The translations under genes were made by a program, and so were the position numbers. Shown here piece by piece: positions 1-6,282 of a stretch of 12,397 bases of DNA. This stretch comes from an uncultured Erysipelotrichales bacterium. Its GTDB lineage: Bacteria; Bacillota_I; Bacilli_A; Erysipelotrichales; Coprobacillaceae. How positions within the stretch are numbered: position 1 is the first letter of the stretch; every line of letters starts with the position of its first letter. The stretch lies in assembly GCA_934754755.1 (NCBI GenBank), contig CAKVJS010000017.1:1-12397 (forward strand). The letters are read 5' to 3'. The notes under the pieces were generated by a model. The model was given only the letters and a program-made list of their open reading frames with translations, made no database searches and was not told the origin of the DNA.

Positions 1-22
1 GGGATATTTAGATCGTACATAG
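1..22 (+). CDS. ruvX: 3' end of probable RuvX/YqgF Holliday-junction resolvase-like protein (partial)
   Basis: Only the last six codons and a TAG stop (20-22) are in the window; the readable tail is GYLDRT. YqgF/RuvX proteins typically end in a YLD-type helix as I recall it, and in Bacillus yrrK (the ruvX homologue) lies directly before the DUF1292 gene yrzB, which is the next gene here. The call rests on that tail plus gene order, not on a domain. RuvX is a predicted RNase H-fold nuclease implicated in 16S rRNA 5' processing. The gene would run into the next one with an 11-nt gap, so the two are probably cotranscribed. Bases 1-22 could instead be plain intergenic sequence. Confidence 0.4.
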
Positions 23-33
23 AAAGGATATTT

Positions 34-360
34 ATGCAAGAAAATAAAATACGGGTAACCGATGAGGATGGAAATGAATTAGAGTTTGAAGTACTATTTA
101 CCTTCCATGATGATGATTTTGATAAAAGTTATGTCTTATATTACAATCCTGAAGAGGAAGAACGTACCGTTCAAGCATCGATTTATGATGAAGAAGGTAA
201 GCTATATGAAATCGAAGATCCTAAAGAATGGGATTTAGTAGAAAATACATTTTATGACTTTATTGAACAAAGTAAAGAGTTTGCATGTTGTGATTCGGAT
301 TGTGATTGTGGCGATGATTGCGATTGTGAAGATAATGAAGACGGATGCGGATGTTCATAG
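34..360 (+). CDS. DUF1292 family protein (YrzB-like) with cysteine-rich tail
   Basis: A 108-residue acidic soluble protein, about the usual size for DUF1292 (B. subtilis YrzB family), which has no established function. The family part is residues 5-80: acidic N-terminus (VTDEDGNELEFEVLFTF), a tyrosine-rich strand (YVLYYNP), and the closing YEIEDPKEWDLVENTFYDF. Residues 85-107 form an unusual tail with eight cysteines (85, 86, 90, 92, 96, 98, 105, 107) separated by Asp/Glu/Gly, which looks like a metal-binding or redox tail; that is inference. ATG is preceded by AAAGGA with a 5-nt gap. Position between ruvX and mltG matches the Bacillus order. A weak hairpin terminator or attenuator follows the stop immediately. 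Family call is firm; role unknown. Confidence 0.85.
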   Translation: MQENKIRVTDEDGNELEFEVLFTFHDDDFDKSYVLYYNPEEEERTVQASIYDEEGKLYEIEDPKEWDLVENTFYDFIEQSKEFACCDSDCDCGDDCDCEDNEDGCGCS

Positions 361-361
361 G

Positions 362-390
362 AAAAAAGCTACGATTGTTAGCTTTTTTTT
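362..390 (+). terminator. Hairpin terminator/attenuator after the DUF1292 gene
   Basis: A perfect 10-bp stem, AAAAAAGCTA (362-371) with TAGCTTTTTT (379-388), closes a 7-nt loop and ends in eight T. Only two base pairs are G-C, so termination may be incomplete. The A-run on the 5' arm makes it usable from either strand, though nothing on - needs it here. The mltG promoter lies downstream, so this separates the ruvX-side unit from mltG. Confidence 0.65.
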
Positions 391-444
391 ATGCGAATAG
401 AAGATAAAGGCATGGGTATACTTTGGAAAAAGCGTGCGATTTAG

Positions 445-473
445 TTGAATATATTGACACAATCATCTATAAT
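445..473 (+). promoter_or_regulatory. Promoter of the mltG-trmR-yrrN-yrrO operon
   Basis: TTGAAT (445-450), a 17-nt spacer and TATAAT (468-473) form a near-consensus housekeeping promoter. Transcription would start near 480, about 13 nt before the AGGAGG at 493-498. This excludes the upstream in-frame ATG at 479 as the mltG start. Confidence 0.75.
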
Positions 474-502
474 ATGTCATGTTTATTACTATAGGAGGAA
501 TG

Positions 503-1564
503 ATGGGTGTGAAAAAAGCGAGAAAGAAAATCATTGGCTGGGGGGTTCTACTTGTCCTTATCGTCGGGGCAGTATGGTTTTGGCAAGTATGTCAACAACC
601 GATGTCGAAAGAGGATATCCCAGTAACGGTAGAAATTCATGGGGGAACTAGCGAGGTTGTTAAGCAATTACATAACGCCGGACTCATCTCCAGTCCAACC
701 ATTGCCAAAGTGTATTTAAAGCTACATAAACATACCTTTAAGGCAAACACGTATGTGTTAAATAAAAACATGAATATGAGTGCTTTGTTTTCAGCCATGG
801 AAGATGGCAAGCATGTGGTGCAAACTAAAATGCAGGTAATCGAGGGAGCTACCTTATCAAGCATTGCCCGTAATGTAGCAACGATTAGTCAAACAACGGA
901 ACAGGAAGTATTACAAACTTGGAATAATCCCGAGTATCTGAAAAAGTTAACAAGTAAATATTGGTTTTTAGAGGGTGTTACGGACCAACATACGATCTTT
1001 CCTTTAGAAGGCTATCTTGCACCACAAACCTATGTATTTAGTGCAGAAAAACCATCGGTTGATGAAATAACAGAACAAATGTTAAAACAGATGGAGACAA
1101 ACCTAAAACCATATAAAAGTACCATTGCATCCTTTCAAGTACAAGGCAAACCAGCATCCTTGCATCAATTTTTAACCTTTGCATCCATCGTTCAAAAAGA
1201 ATCTCTACATGCGGCTGATTTTTCTAAAATAGCTGGCGTATTCATGCATCGTTTGGATACCGGCATGAAATTACAAAGTGATGTGACGGTAAATTATGCA
1301 AATAAGGAATCCAAAATAGATCTTACCCATCGTGATTTACAAGTCGATTCAAAATATAATACGTATAAATACCCAGGCTTACCAATCGGACCAATCGCAT
1401 CGGTTTCTAAAGAAACGATAGATGCGTGTTTACATTATGAAAATACCGATAATCTGTACTTCTTTGCGATTAAGGGTGGTACGGTAATTTATACTAAGAC
1501 TTACGAACAACATATGAGTGAAATTAAAAAGTACAAGGAAAAAGGCTTATGGCTTGGCAATTAG
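503..1564 (+). CDS. mltG: Endolytic murein transglycosylase MltG (YceG-like)
   Basis: Membrane-anchored lytic transglycosylase that cuts nascent peptidoglycan strands and sets glycan chain length. Starting at ATG 503 (353 residues) it has a basic N-terminus (KKARKK), one transmembrane helix at about 11-29, then the extracytoplasmic YceG domain. Family landmarks: IEGATLSSIA near 113-122 (LysM-like subdomain), the FPLEGYLAPQTY block near 166-177, the active-site block ASIVQKES (227-234) with Glu233, SDVTVNYA (259-266), and YNTYKYPGLPIGPI (285-298). Length is normal. AGGAGG (493-498) sits 4 nt before ATG 503; ATG 500 is too close, and GTG 509 (10-nt gap) is the alternative. First gene of its operon; its end overlaps the next gene by 16 nt. 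Usual family motifs here are slightly altered (GLPIGPIASVS for the commoner GLPPGPIANPG). Confidence 0.93.
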   Translation: MGVKKARKKIIGWGVLLVLIVGAVWFWQVCQQPMSKEDIPVTVEIHGGTSEVVKQLHNAGLISSPTIAKVYLKLHKHTFKANTYVLNKNMNMSALFSAMEDGKHVVQTKMQVIEGATLSSIARNVATISQTTEQEVLQTWNNPEYLKKLTSKYWFLEGVTDQHTIFPLEGYLAPQTYVFSAEKPSVDEITEQMLKQMETNLKPYKSTIASFQVQGKPASLHQFLTFASIVQKESLHAADFSKIAGVFMHRLDTGMKLQSDVTVNYANKESKIDLTHRDLQVDSKYNTYKYPGLPIGPIASVSKETIDACLHYENTDNLYFFAIKGGTVIYTKTYEQHMSEIKKYKEKGLWLGN

Positions 1565-2154
1565 AAAAAGAATATATAAAATTAGAAGAGGAAGCAAAGC
1601 AGGATCATATACCCATTATGCAGCGAGATGGGATCCTGTTTTTACTTTCTCAGTGTTATCAATACGATTGTCATTCCTGTTTGGAAATAGGCAGTGCAAT
1701 TGGGTATTCTGCTTTAATGATGGCAGGCAATTTACCAAATTTCTATGTTGAAACCTTAGAGCGAGATGAATCGCGATACAATCGAGCTGTTGATAATATA
1801 AAAAAATATGAGGAAACGAAGAATATCACCATTCACTTAGCGGATGCTTTGCTTTTTTCTGGTGAAAAGTTAACGCGTGATTCGTATGATTGTTTATTTA
1901 TCGACGGGGCTAAAGCGCAGTATCAAAAGTTTTTTGAGAAATATATGCCTTATATAAGCAAAAATGGCATTTGTATTGTCGATAATCTCGATTTTCATGG
2001 CATGGTTGCTGATATTCCAAACATAAAAAATCGGGGTACACGCCAGTTAGTTACTAAAATTAAACGTTTTCGACAATGGATAGAAACCCAAGAACAATAC
2101 ACGGTAGACTACTATCCAGTCGGAGATGGTGTATGTATTATTAGGAGAAGATGA
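1549..2154 (+). CDS. trmR: tRNA 5-hydroxyuridine methyltransferase (TrmR/YrrM), SAM-dependent
   Basis: A class I O-methyltransferase of the catechol-OMT-like family 3 (201 residues). SAM-binding motif I is LEIGSAIGY (45-53), the acidic motif II is ETLERDE (68-74), FIDGAKAQY is 117-125 and VDNLDFHG is 144-151; Asp119, Asp145 and Asn146 match the family's metal-binding Asp and Asp-Asn pair. In B. subtilis the yrrM product TrmR methylates 5-hydroxyuridine at tRNA position 34 to 5-methoxyuridine, widening wobble decoding. The assignment depends on family membership plus the two adjacent U32 genes, which make its substrate. ATG 1549 lies inside the mltG end (16-nt overlap), with AAGGAAAAAGG upstream, suggesting translational coupling. 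A generic O-methyltransferase is the alternative, made unlikely by gene order. Confidence 0.88.
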   Translation: MAWQLEKEYIKLEEEAKQDHIPIMQRDGILFLLSQCYQYDCHSCLEIGSAIGYSALMMAGNLPNFYVETLERDESRYNRAVDNIKKYEETKNITIHLADALLFSGEKLTRDSYDCLFIDGAKAQYQKFFEKYMPYISKNGICIVDNLDFHGMVADIPNIKNRGTRQLVTKIKRFRQWIETQEQYTVDYYPVGDGVCIIRRR

Positions 2155-2157
2155 TAA

Positions 2158-3075
2158 ATGGAACTTTTTGTGCAGGCAAATAGTAAAACAAATATAAAAA
2201 AATTGAGTGCACTAGGAATTCAATATATAGCAGTCGGTATGGAGCAGTTTTCATTGCGACAAGCACTCACTGTATCGTACGAAGAATTGGCTACTATATG
2301 TACGTTGCCTACGCATATTTATGTATTGGTTAATGCCTTGGTAGAACAAAAATATCTACCTGCTTTAAGCAAACATTTAGAAACGTTAGCATCAGTAGGT
2401 ATTGCAGGGGTATTATTTCAAGACTTTTCCGTACTACAAATCGTAAAAGAGAACGAATACCCATATGAATGTATTTATGCACCCGATACCTTAAATACAA
2501 ATTTTCAAACGCTTCGTTACTTACATACAGAAGGAGTTTCGGGTGCTTACCTAGCAAGAGAAATTCCCCTTAGTGAGAAGTTAGAAATACAAAAGGAAGT
2601 AAATATGCCTTGCTTTATCCAAATTCATGGTGTGGAATATATGGCGCATTCCAAACGGAATTTACTACAAAACTACTTAGATGCGATTGATCATACGACA
2701 GATCATAACCAACATGTTTATACGGTGGAGGCAAAAAATGCGCAGCCTTGTTACATTTATCAAGATTCCTATGGAACCCATATGGTGACCAAAGGTCAGT
2801 TAACAAGTGTAGATGTATTAGATCAAATGGGAGACATTGCCTTTGGTGTGATAGAGTCGTTATATATGAAAGAACAAGAATTATTAGATATTGTTACCCT
2901 GTACCAGGAGGCTTTGCGTGATCAAAAAAAGGACACATATAAGCCAGAAGAATATGTACTGGCATTAGAAAAAATACAACCCAACGTTACGTATACACAT
3001 AGTTTTCTATTTGATCAAACCGTATATAAAATGGAAGATGTGAGAAAGCGAGAGGCCAATGAGAAGTGTAAGTAA
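2158..3075 (+). CDS. trhP1: U32 family protein, short subunit (YrrN/TrhP1-like) for tRNA ho5U34 synthesis
   Basis: A 305-residue member of the peptidase U32 family, the short paralogue found beside the long one. B. subtilis YrrN and YrrO (TrhP1/TrhP2) are both needed for the prephenate-dependent hydroxylation of U34 in tRNA; protease activity is not thought to be its job. The barrel-like N-terminal half is recognisable (IYVLVNALV, GIAGVLFQDFSVL, YAPDTLNTN). The U32 signature region is degenerate: at 153-173 the IHG core aligns with the next gene's signature, but the two cysteine positions are Tyr161 and Asn168. It therefore lacks those cluster ligands and is probably a partner subunit. ATG is 3 nt after the trmR stop with AGGAG 10 nt upstream. 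Its end overlaps the next gene by 17 nt. Confidence 0.85.
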   Translation: MELFVQANSKTNIKKLSALGIQYIAVGMEQFSLRQALTVSYEELATICTLPTHIYVLVNALVEQKYLPALSKHLETLASVGIAGVLFQDFSVLQIVKENEYPYECIYAPDTLNTNFQTLRYLHTEGVSGAYLAREIPLSEKLEIQKEVNMPCFIQIHGVEYMAHSKRNLLQNYLDAIDHTTDHNQHVYTVEAKNAQPCYIYQDSYGTHMVTKGQLTSVDVLDQMGDIAFGVIESLYMKEQELLDIVTLYQEALRDQKKDTYKPEEYVLALEKIQPNVTYTHSFLFDQTVYKMEDVRKREANEKCK

Positions 3076-4324
3076 GATAGAAAATGGAAAACGAAAAATC
3101 ATAAAAAAACCGGAGCTATTAGCCCCAGCTGGAAACTTAGAAAAGCTAAAGGTAGCTATTATGTATGGTGCCGATGCTGTTTTTATTGGCGGTAAAGAAT
3201 TTTCTTTGCGCTCTAATGCTTCGAATTTTTCTTTGGATGATATTAAAGAGGCCGTACAATTTGCTTCTAATCATGGGGCAAATATCCATGTTACTTGTAA
3301 TATTGTTTTACACAATGATAATTTGGAAGGTATTGCTGCCTATTTACAAGCGCTAGATGAAATTGGAGTAACAGCTATTATTGTGGCGGATACTTATATT
3401 ATGTCGATTGCCAGAGCCTTATCCTTGCGCTTAGAGGTTCATGTTTCTACGCAACTTTCTACTCTAAATACCAAGGCTGTCGAATGGTATCGAAGTATTG
3501 GTGCCGCTCGGGTTGTCTTAGGTAGAGAAGTGGATAAAGGTGATTTAGCAGCTATTTTAGATCAAACAGATATGGATATCGAGTATTTTATTCACGGTGC
3601 AATGTGTATTCACTATTCGGGAAGATGTATGTTATCGAATTATTTTTCGAATCGGGATGCCAACCGGGGCGGTTGTGCACAATCGTGTCGCTGGCAATAT
3701 GATATGTATGAAGATGGTCATAAGATCAATCAGGAAAGTGATATTCCCTTTACTATGTCGAGTAAGGATATGGCACTTATTGATCATATCCCTTCCCTTA
3801 TCGAAATGGGTGTGGATTCTTTAAAAATAGAAGGGCGAATGAAGTCTTTGCATTATATTGCTACAGTTGTTTCTACCTATCGAAAATTAATCGATACTTA
3901 TTGTGAAAGTCCGGATACGTTTGTACAAGAAAAGAAATATCGATGGGAATTACAGAAAGCTGCCAATCGTTCATTAACGAGTGCTTTTTATGATCATATT
4001 CCAACAAAACAGGATCAACTTTTCAATCGAGAGGAACATCCGACCCAAGAGTTTATTATTCGTGTTTTAGATTATGATCCTAAGACAGGATTAGCGATGG
4101 TAGAACAAAGAAATTATTTTAAACAAGATGATATCGTTGAATTCTTTGGACCCAACCATCCGAATATAGAGATGCGTATTAGCGCTATCTATAATGAAAA
4201 CAAAGAAGAAGTAACAATGGCTAATCATCCAATGGAAATCTTATATATAAAAGCAACGGCTCCTTTATATAAAGAAGACATGGGGCGGTTGGTTAGACAA
4301 CAAGAACAAAGCAATCAGAAATAG
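3059..4324 (+). CDS. trhP2: U32 family tRNA hydroxylation protein, long subunit (YrrO/TrhP2-like)
   Basis: A 421-residue U32 protein. It opens with KPELLAPAGNLEKLKVAI (17-34) and GADAVFIGG (38-45), and carries the complete U32 signature E-x-F-x2-G-A-M-C-x4-G-x-C-x-L-S at 175-193. Four cysteines, 183, 190, 206 and 210, are placed to hold an Fe-S cluster as inferred for U32 proteins of this type. DSLKIEGRMKS (253-263) is a further family block, and the C-terminal part (from about 330) is the small beta domain typical of the long form. With the short paralogue it forms the TrhP pair that makes 5-hydroxyuridine at tRNA position 34, the substrate of TrmR. The only plausible start is ATG 3059, inside the previous gene, with AGAGG 3 nt upstream; tight coupling fits a heteromeric complex. 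Confidence 0.9.
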   Translation: MRSVSKIENGKRKIIKKPELLAPAGNLEKLKVAIMYGADAVFIGGKEFSLRSNASNFSLDDIKEAVQFASNHGANIHVTCNIVLHNDNLEGIAAYLQALDEIGVTAIIVADTYIMSIARALSLRLEVHVSTQLSTLNTKAVEWYRSIGAARVVLGREVDKGDLAAILDQTDMDIEYFIHGAMCIHYSGRCMLSNYFSNRDANRGGCAQSCRWQYDMYEDGHKINQESDIPFTMSSKDMALIDHIPSLIEMGVDSLKIEGRMKSLHYIATVVSTYRKLIDTYCESPDTFVQEKKYRWELQKAANRSLTSAFYDHIPTKQDQLFNREEHPTQEFIIRVLDYDPKTGLAMVEQRNYFKQDDIVEFFGPNHPNIEMRISAIYNENKEEVTMANHPMEILYIKATAPLYKEDMGRLVRQQEQSNQK

Positions 4325-4374
4325 GCTAGCCATTTCGTTATATTTATGATATATTTACAACATGAGGTGAAAGT

Positions 4375-4860
4375 ATGGAACACGAAAAAGTACTATTGAC
4401 GCAAAGCGGTTATGAAAAACTAAAAGAAGAACGGGAAGAATTAGTTACTGTTGAAAGACCGAGAGTTATTGAAGACTTACAATTAGCAAGGTCACAAGGG
4501 GATTTATCGGAAAATGCAGATTATGACTCTGCCCGTGAAAGACAAGCCCATTTAGAAGCGCGTGTAAAAGAGATTGATTACATGTTGCAAAATGCGCAAA
4601 TTATTTCTGAAGAACAAATGGACTTAAAGGTCGCTAAACCAGGAACAACGGTTACTATTATTGATTTATCAGAAAGTGATGGTCGACCAGAATCATATAC
4701 CATTGTTGGTTCTTTCGAGACCGATCCAGAACATGGTAAAATTTCAAATGAATCGCCACTAGCGAAAGCTATCATTGGACACGGTGTAAATGAAATTGTT
4801 ACTGTTGGGGTTGCGGATCCATACGATGTACGTATTGTTAATATAGAGTTTTTACAATAG
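4375..4860 (+). CDS. greA: Transcription elongation factor GreA
   Basis: GreA (161 residues, normal length) enters the RNA polymerase secondary channel and triggers cleavage of backtracked transcripts. The N-terminal antiparallel coiled coil spans about 1-75 and holds the tip motif QGDLSENADYDSARERQ (41-57), with acidic Asp43 and Glu46 for the catalytic metal. The C-terminal FKBP-like domain ends with SNESPLAKAIIGHGVNE (124-140). ATG has AGGTGA 4 nt upstream. It lies 50 nt after yrrO, so it may be the last gene of the operon; I found no good separate promoter in the gap, only a TATGAT at 4345-4350 without a -35. In Bacillus udk lies between yrrO and greA; here it is absent. A strong terminator follows. 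Confidence 0.97.
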   Translation: MEHEKVLLTQSGYEKLKEEREELVTVERPRVIEDLQLARSQGDLSENADYDSARERQAHLEARVKEIDYMLQNAQIISEEQMDLKVAKPGTTVTIIDLSESDGRPESYTIVGSFETDPEHGKISNESPLAKAIIGHGVNEIVTVGVADPYDVRIVNIEFLQ

Positions 4861-4884
4861 GATGACGGTAGGTCATCTTTTTTT
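4861..4884 (+). terminator. Rho-independent terminator of greA
   Basis: GATGAC (4861-4866) pairs with GTCATC (4872-4877) around a 5-nt loop, followed by seven T. It begins at the base after the greA stop and ends the mltG-to-greA unit. Confidence 0.85.
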
Positions 4885-4887
4885 ATG

Positions 4888-4912
4888 AAAAAGACCTCAT
4901 TTCTGAGATCTT
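4888..4912 (-). terminator. Terminator of the minus-strand membrane gene
   Basis: Read on -, AAGATCTCA - GAAA - TGAGGTCTT forms a 9-bp stem with one G-U pair, capped by a GNRA-type GAAA tetraloop and followed by T residues. It lies 12 nt beyond the stop of the convergent gene and back to back with the greA terminator. Confidence 0.75.
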
Positions 4913-4924
4913 GTTGCTTACTTT

Positions 4925-5269
4925 CTAACCACCGATATAGTGTAAAAGAATGCTGGTTAAAACAAAGACAAGTGGGCGTGTTAACATAGTAATCATGTTG
5001 ATATCATGGAAACGTAATACTAAGATAAGCAACGTATAGATAAAGGCGAAGAAACAACTATGAAGTAGTAAACTATGATTGATTTGTTTATAAAAATAAA
5101 CGGCACTACCGGCTATTGTTAGATACGACAAGGTCTGTATTACAATAGCATATATTGTGTTAGGTATTTGTATAAAAGATATAATAGTGGCTAAGATAAG
5201 ACTAATCAGTAGAAATAAAGCAAAAATAAAACAGTATGTTTTTCCATATATTTTTAAATAGGTTTTCAT
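4925..5269 (-). CDS. Small four-helix membrane protein, TIGR04086 (YrzE)-like
   Basis: A 114-residue, very hydrophobic protein with four likely transmembrane helices: about 11-32 (YCFIFALFLLISLILATIIS), 38-59, 69-88 and 95-112. Short polar loops and one basic N-terminal segment (MKTYLKIYGK) suggest the N-terminus is cytoplasmic. Size and four-helix layout resemble the TIGR04086/YrzE family of unknown function; I see no catalytic motif, so the family call is tentative. The start is secure: AGGAGG lies 5 nt before ATG on -. It diverges from the DUF421 gene with only about 56 bp between starts, and is convergent with greA, sharing a double-terminator block. No clear promoter was found. Confidence 0.75.
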   Translation of the reverse strand: MKTYLKIYGKTYCFIFALFLLISLILATIISFIQIPNTIYAIVIQTLSYLTIAGSAVYFYKQINHSLLLHSCFFAFIYTLLILVLRFHDINMITMLTRPLVFVLTSILLHYIGG

Positions 5270-5325
5270 AATTGCCTCCTAACAAACTATATGAGGTAAC
5301 AGGAAAAATAGAACAGGTGAGTAGG

Positions 5326-5958
5326 TTGAATTTATTAGATATCATTTTGAAAATGTTTGTTACGTATATATTTCTAACGATTATTCTAAGACTGGCTGGT
5401 AAGAAAGAATTTAGCCAATTAAATGTCTTCGATTTCGTTGTTTTTTTAGTAATCACAGAAATCATGGTAATGTCTATCGAAAGTGAAACATTATCTTTCG
5501 TACATAGTGTAGTGGCCACTCTATCGTTATTATTCATTGACCGAATTGTTACCCATATTAATATGCATTGGAAAAAAGCGAAGGATGTCTTTGAAGGAAG
5601 ACCAGCATATATTATATTTAACGGAAAATTAGACAAAGCGGAAATGAAGAAACTGCGTTATAGTTTATCAGATTTAATGCATCACTTACGGAGTCAATCG
5701 ATTGAAAGTATTTCACAAGTAGCGTTTGCGATATTGGAACGCAATGGGGCGCTTTCGGTTATTACAAAGGAAGATAATATTAGTGAATTACCGGATGCTT
5801 TAATTGATGATGGGAATATAGATTATATTTCCTTATATAAGATGGGTAAGGATCAAAGTTGGTTAGAAAATGAATTACTAAAACAAGGGTATCCTAATTA
5901 CAATGATATCTTCTGTTGTATTCCAGAAAAGGATGGATTGTTTGTCATTACAAAATAA
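5326..5958 (+). CDS. DUF421 (YetF-like) membrane protein
   Basis: A DUF421/YetF-family protein, 211 residues from TTG 5326. Membrane helices fill about 1-75 (LLDIILKMFVTYIFLTIILRLAGKKEF, then FVVFLVITEIMVMS and VVATLSLLFI), with the family's RxxGKKEFSQL link. The cytosolic beta domain follows: RPAYIIFNGKLD near 89-100, LSDLMHHLRSQSIESISQVAFAILERNGALSVI near 111-143, both standard blocks. B. subtilis members (YetF and relatives) are linked to the spore or cell envelope; molecular function is unknown. TTG 5326 has AGGTGA 5 nt upstream and gives the family-typical N-terminus. GTG 5317 is possible; TTG 5272 would add 18 untypical residues and overlap the SD of the divergent gene. Followed by a strong terminator. 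Confidence 0.85.
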   Translation: MNLLDIILKMFVTYIFLTIILRLAGKKEFSQLNVFDFVVFLVITEIMVMSIESETLSFVHSVVATLSLLFIDRIVTHINMHWKKAKDVFEGRPAYIIFNGKLDKAEMKKLRYSLSDLMHHLRSQSIESISQVAFAILERNGALSVITKEDNISELPDALIDDGNIDYISLYKMGKDQSWLENELLKQGYPNYNDIFCCIPEKDGLFVITK

Positions 5959-5967
5959 ATAAAGCAT

Positions 5968-5994
5968 AAAAATGGCTTGTTAGAGCCATTTTTT
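5968..5994 (+). terminator. Terminator of the DUF421 gene
   Basis: AAAAATGGCT (5968-5977) pairs perfectly with AGCCATTTTT (5984-5993) around a 6-nt loop, with a T-run. It lies 9 nt after the stop and isolates the DUF421 unit from the following non-coding region. Confidence 0.88.
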
Positions 5995-6024
5995 CATCTT
6001 GCAAAAATAAAAATAAGATACTGC

Positions 6025-6052
6025 TTGACTTTATAAAAATAAGGTGTATCAT
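6025..6052 (+). promoter_or_regulatory. Promoter of the predicted small RNA
   Basis: TTGACT (6025-6030), a 16-nt spacer and TATCAT (6047-6052) match the consensus at five of six bases in each hexamer. Start would be near 6059. No protein gene with a ribosome binding site follows on this strand, so the promoter points to a non-coding transcript. Confidence 0.65.
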
Positions 6053-6067
6053 ATAGGTATGAAGTGG

Positions 6068-6081
6068 TTAGCATAAACTAA
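6068..6081. promoter_or_regulatory. TTAG-N6-CTAA dyad at the small-RNA start (possible operator)
   Basis: TTAG-CATAAA-CTAA lies about 10 nt downstream of the predicted start, where a bound repressor would block transcription. The same dyad with the same spacing occurs at the feo promoter and before feoB. DtxR/MntR-family metal repressors use TTAG/CTAA arms as I recall them. The dyad also forms a 5-bp RNA hairpin, so it may act as RNA structure instead. Confidence 0.4.
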
Positions 6082-6173
6082 CTAATGTGTGATCTCCCTC
6101 ATACATTAGGGTACCAATAGCTTCTGCACACTTCAATGGGATATAGAAATATATTTCTAGTCATGATACTTAT

Positions 6174-6282
6174 AATACAATACAAGTCATTACTGCATAT
6201 TAGTTCAAGCATAGTCATTTTCCTTACTTTTTATCTGCTAATACTACGGTAATACAATACAACACAGTATCACAATACAACA
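6174..6282 (+). repeat. Short direct repeats ACAATACAA (three copies)
   Basis: ACAATACAA occurs at 6177-6185, 6254-6262 and 6272-6280. The first two are parts of a 12-nt identity AATACAATACAA (6174-6185, 6251-6262); the last two share ACAATACAACA at an 18-nt period. The third copy supplies the 5' arm (ACAATA) of the terminator at 6272-6305, so the other copies could compete for the same 3' arm. Confidence 0.6.

Noticed and set aside
479..502. Upstream ATG 479 as mltG start
   Set aside because: It lies at or before the predicted transcription start and upstream of AGGAGG 493-498; ATG 503 fits the ribosome binding site.
445..651. 68-codon open frame starting at 445
   Set aside because: Starts in the -35 element, has no ribosome binding site and overlaps mltG out of frame.
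5155..5185. TTGTGT-N19-TATAAT as a DUF421 promoter
   Set aside because: Spacer is too long and it lies deep in the opposite gene; AT-rich chance match cannot be excluded.
5202..5636. 144-codon antisense frame across the DUF421 start
   Set aside because: Overlaps two supported genes, no ribosome binding site, no domain.
6060..6135. tRNA-like outline: 7-bp closing stem over 76 nt with internal hairpins
   Set aside because: No T-arm GGTTCGAATCC-type sequence, no proper D-loop or anticodon loop (the second loop is 6 nt, UCUCCC), no UA at positions 8-9.
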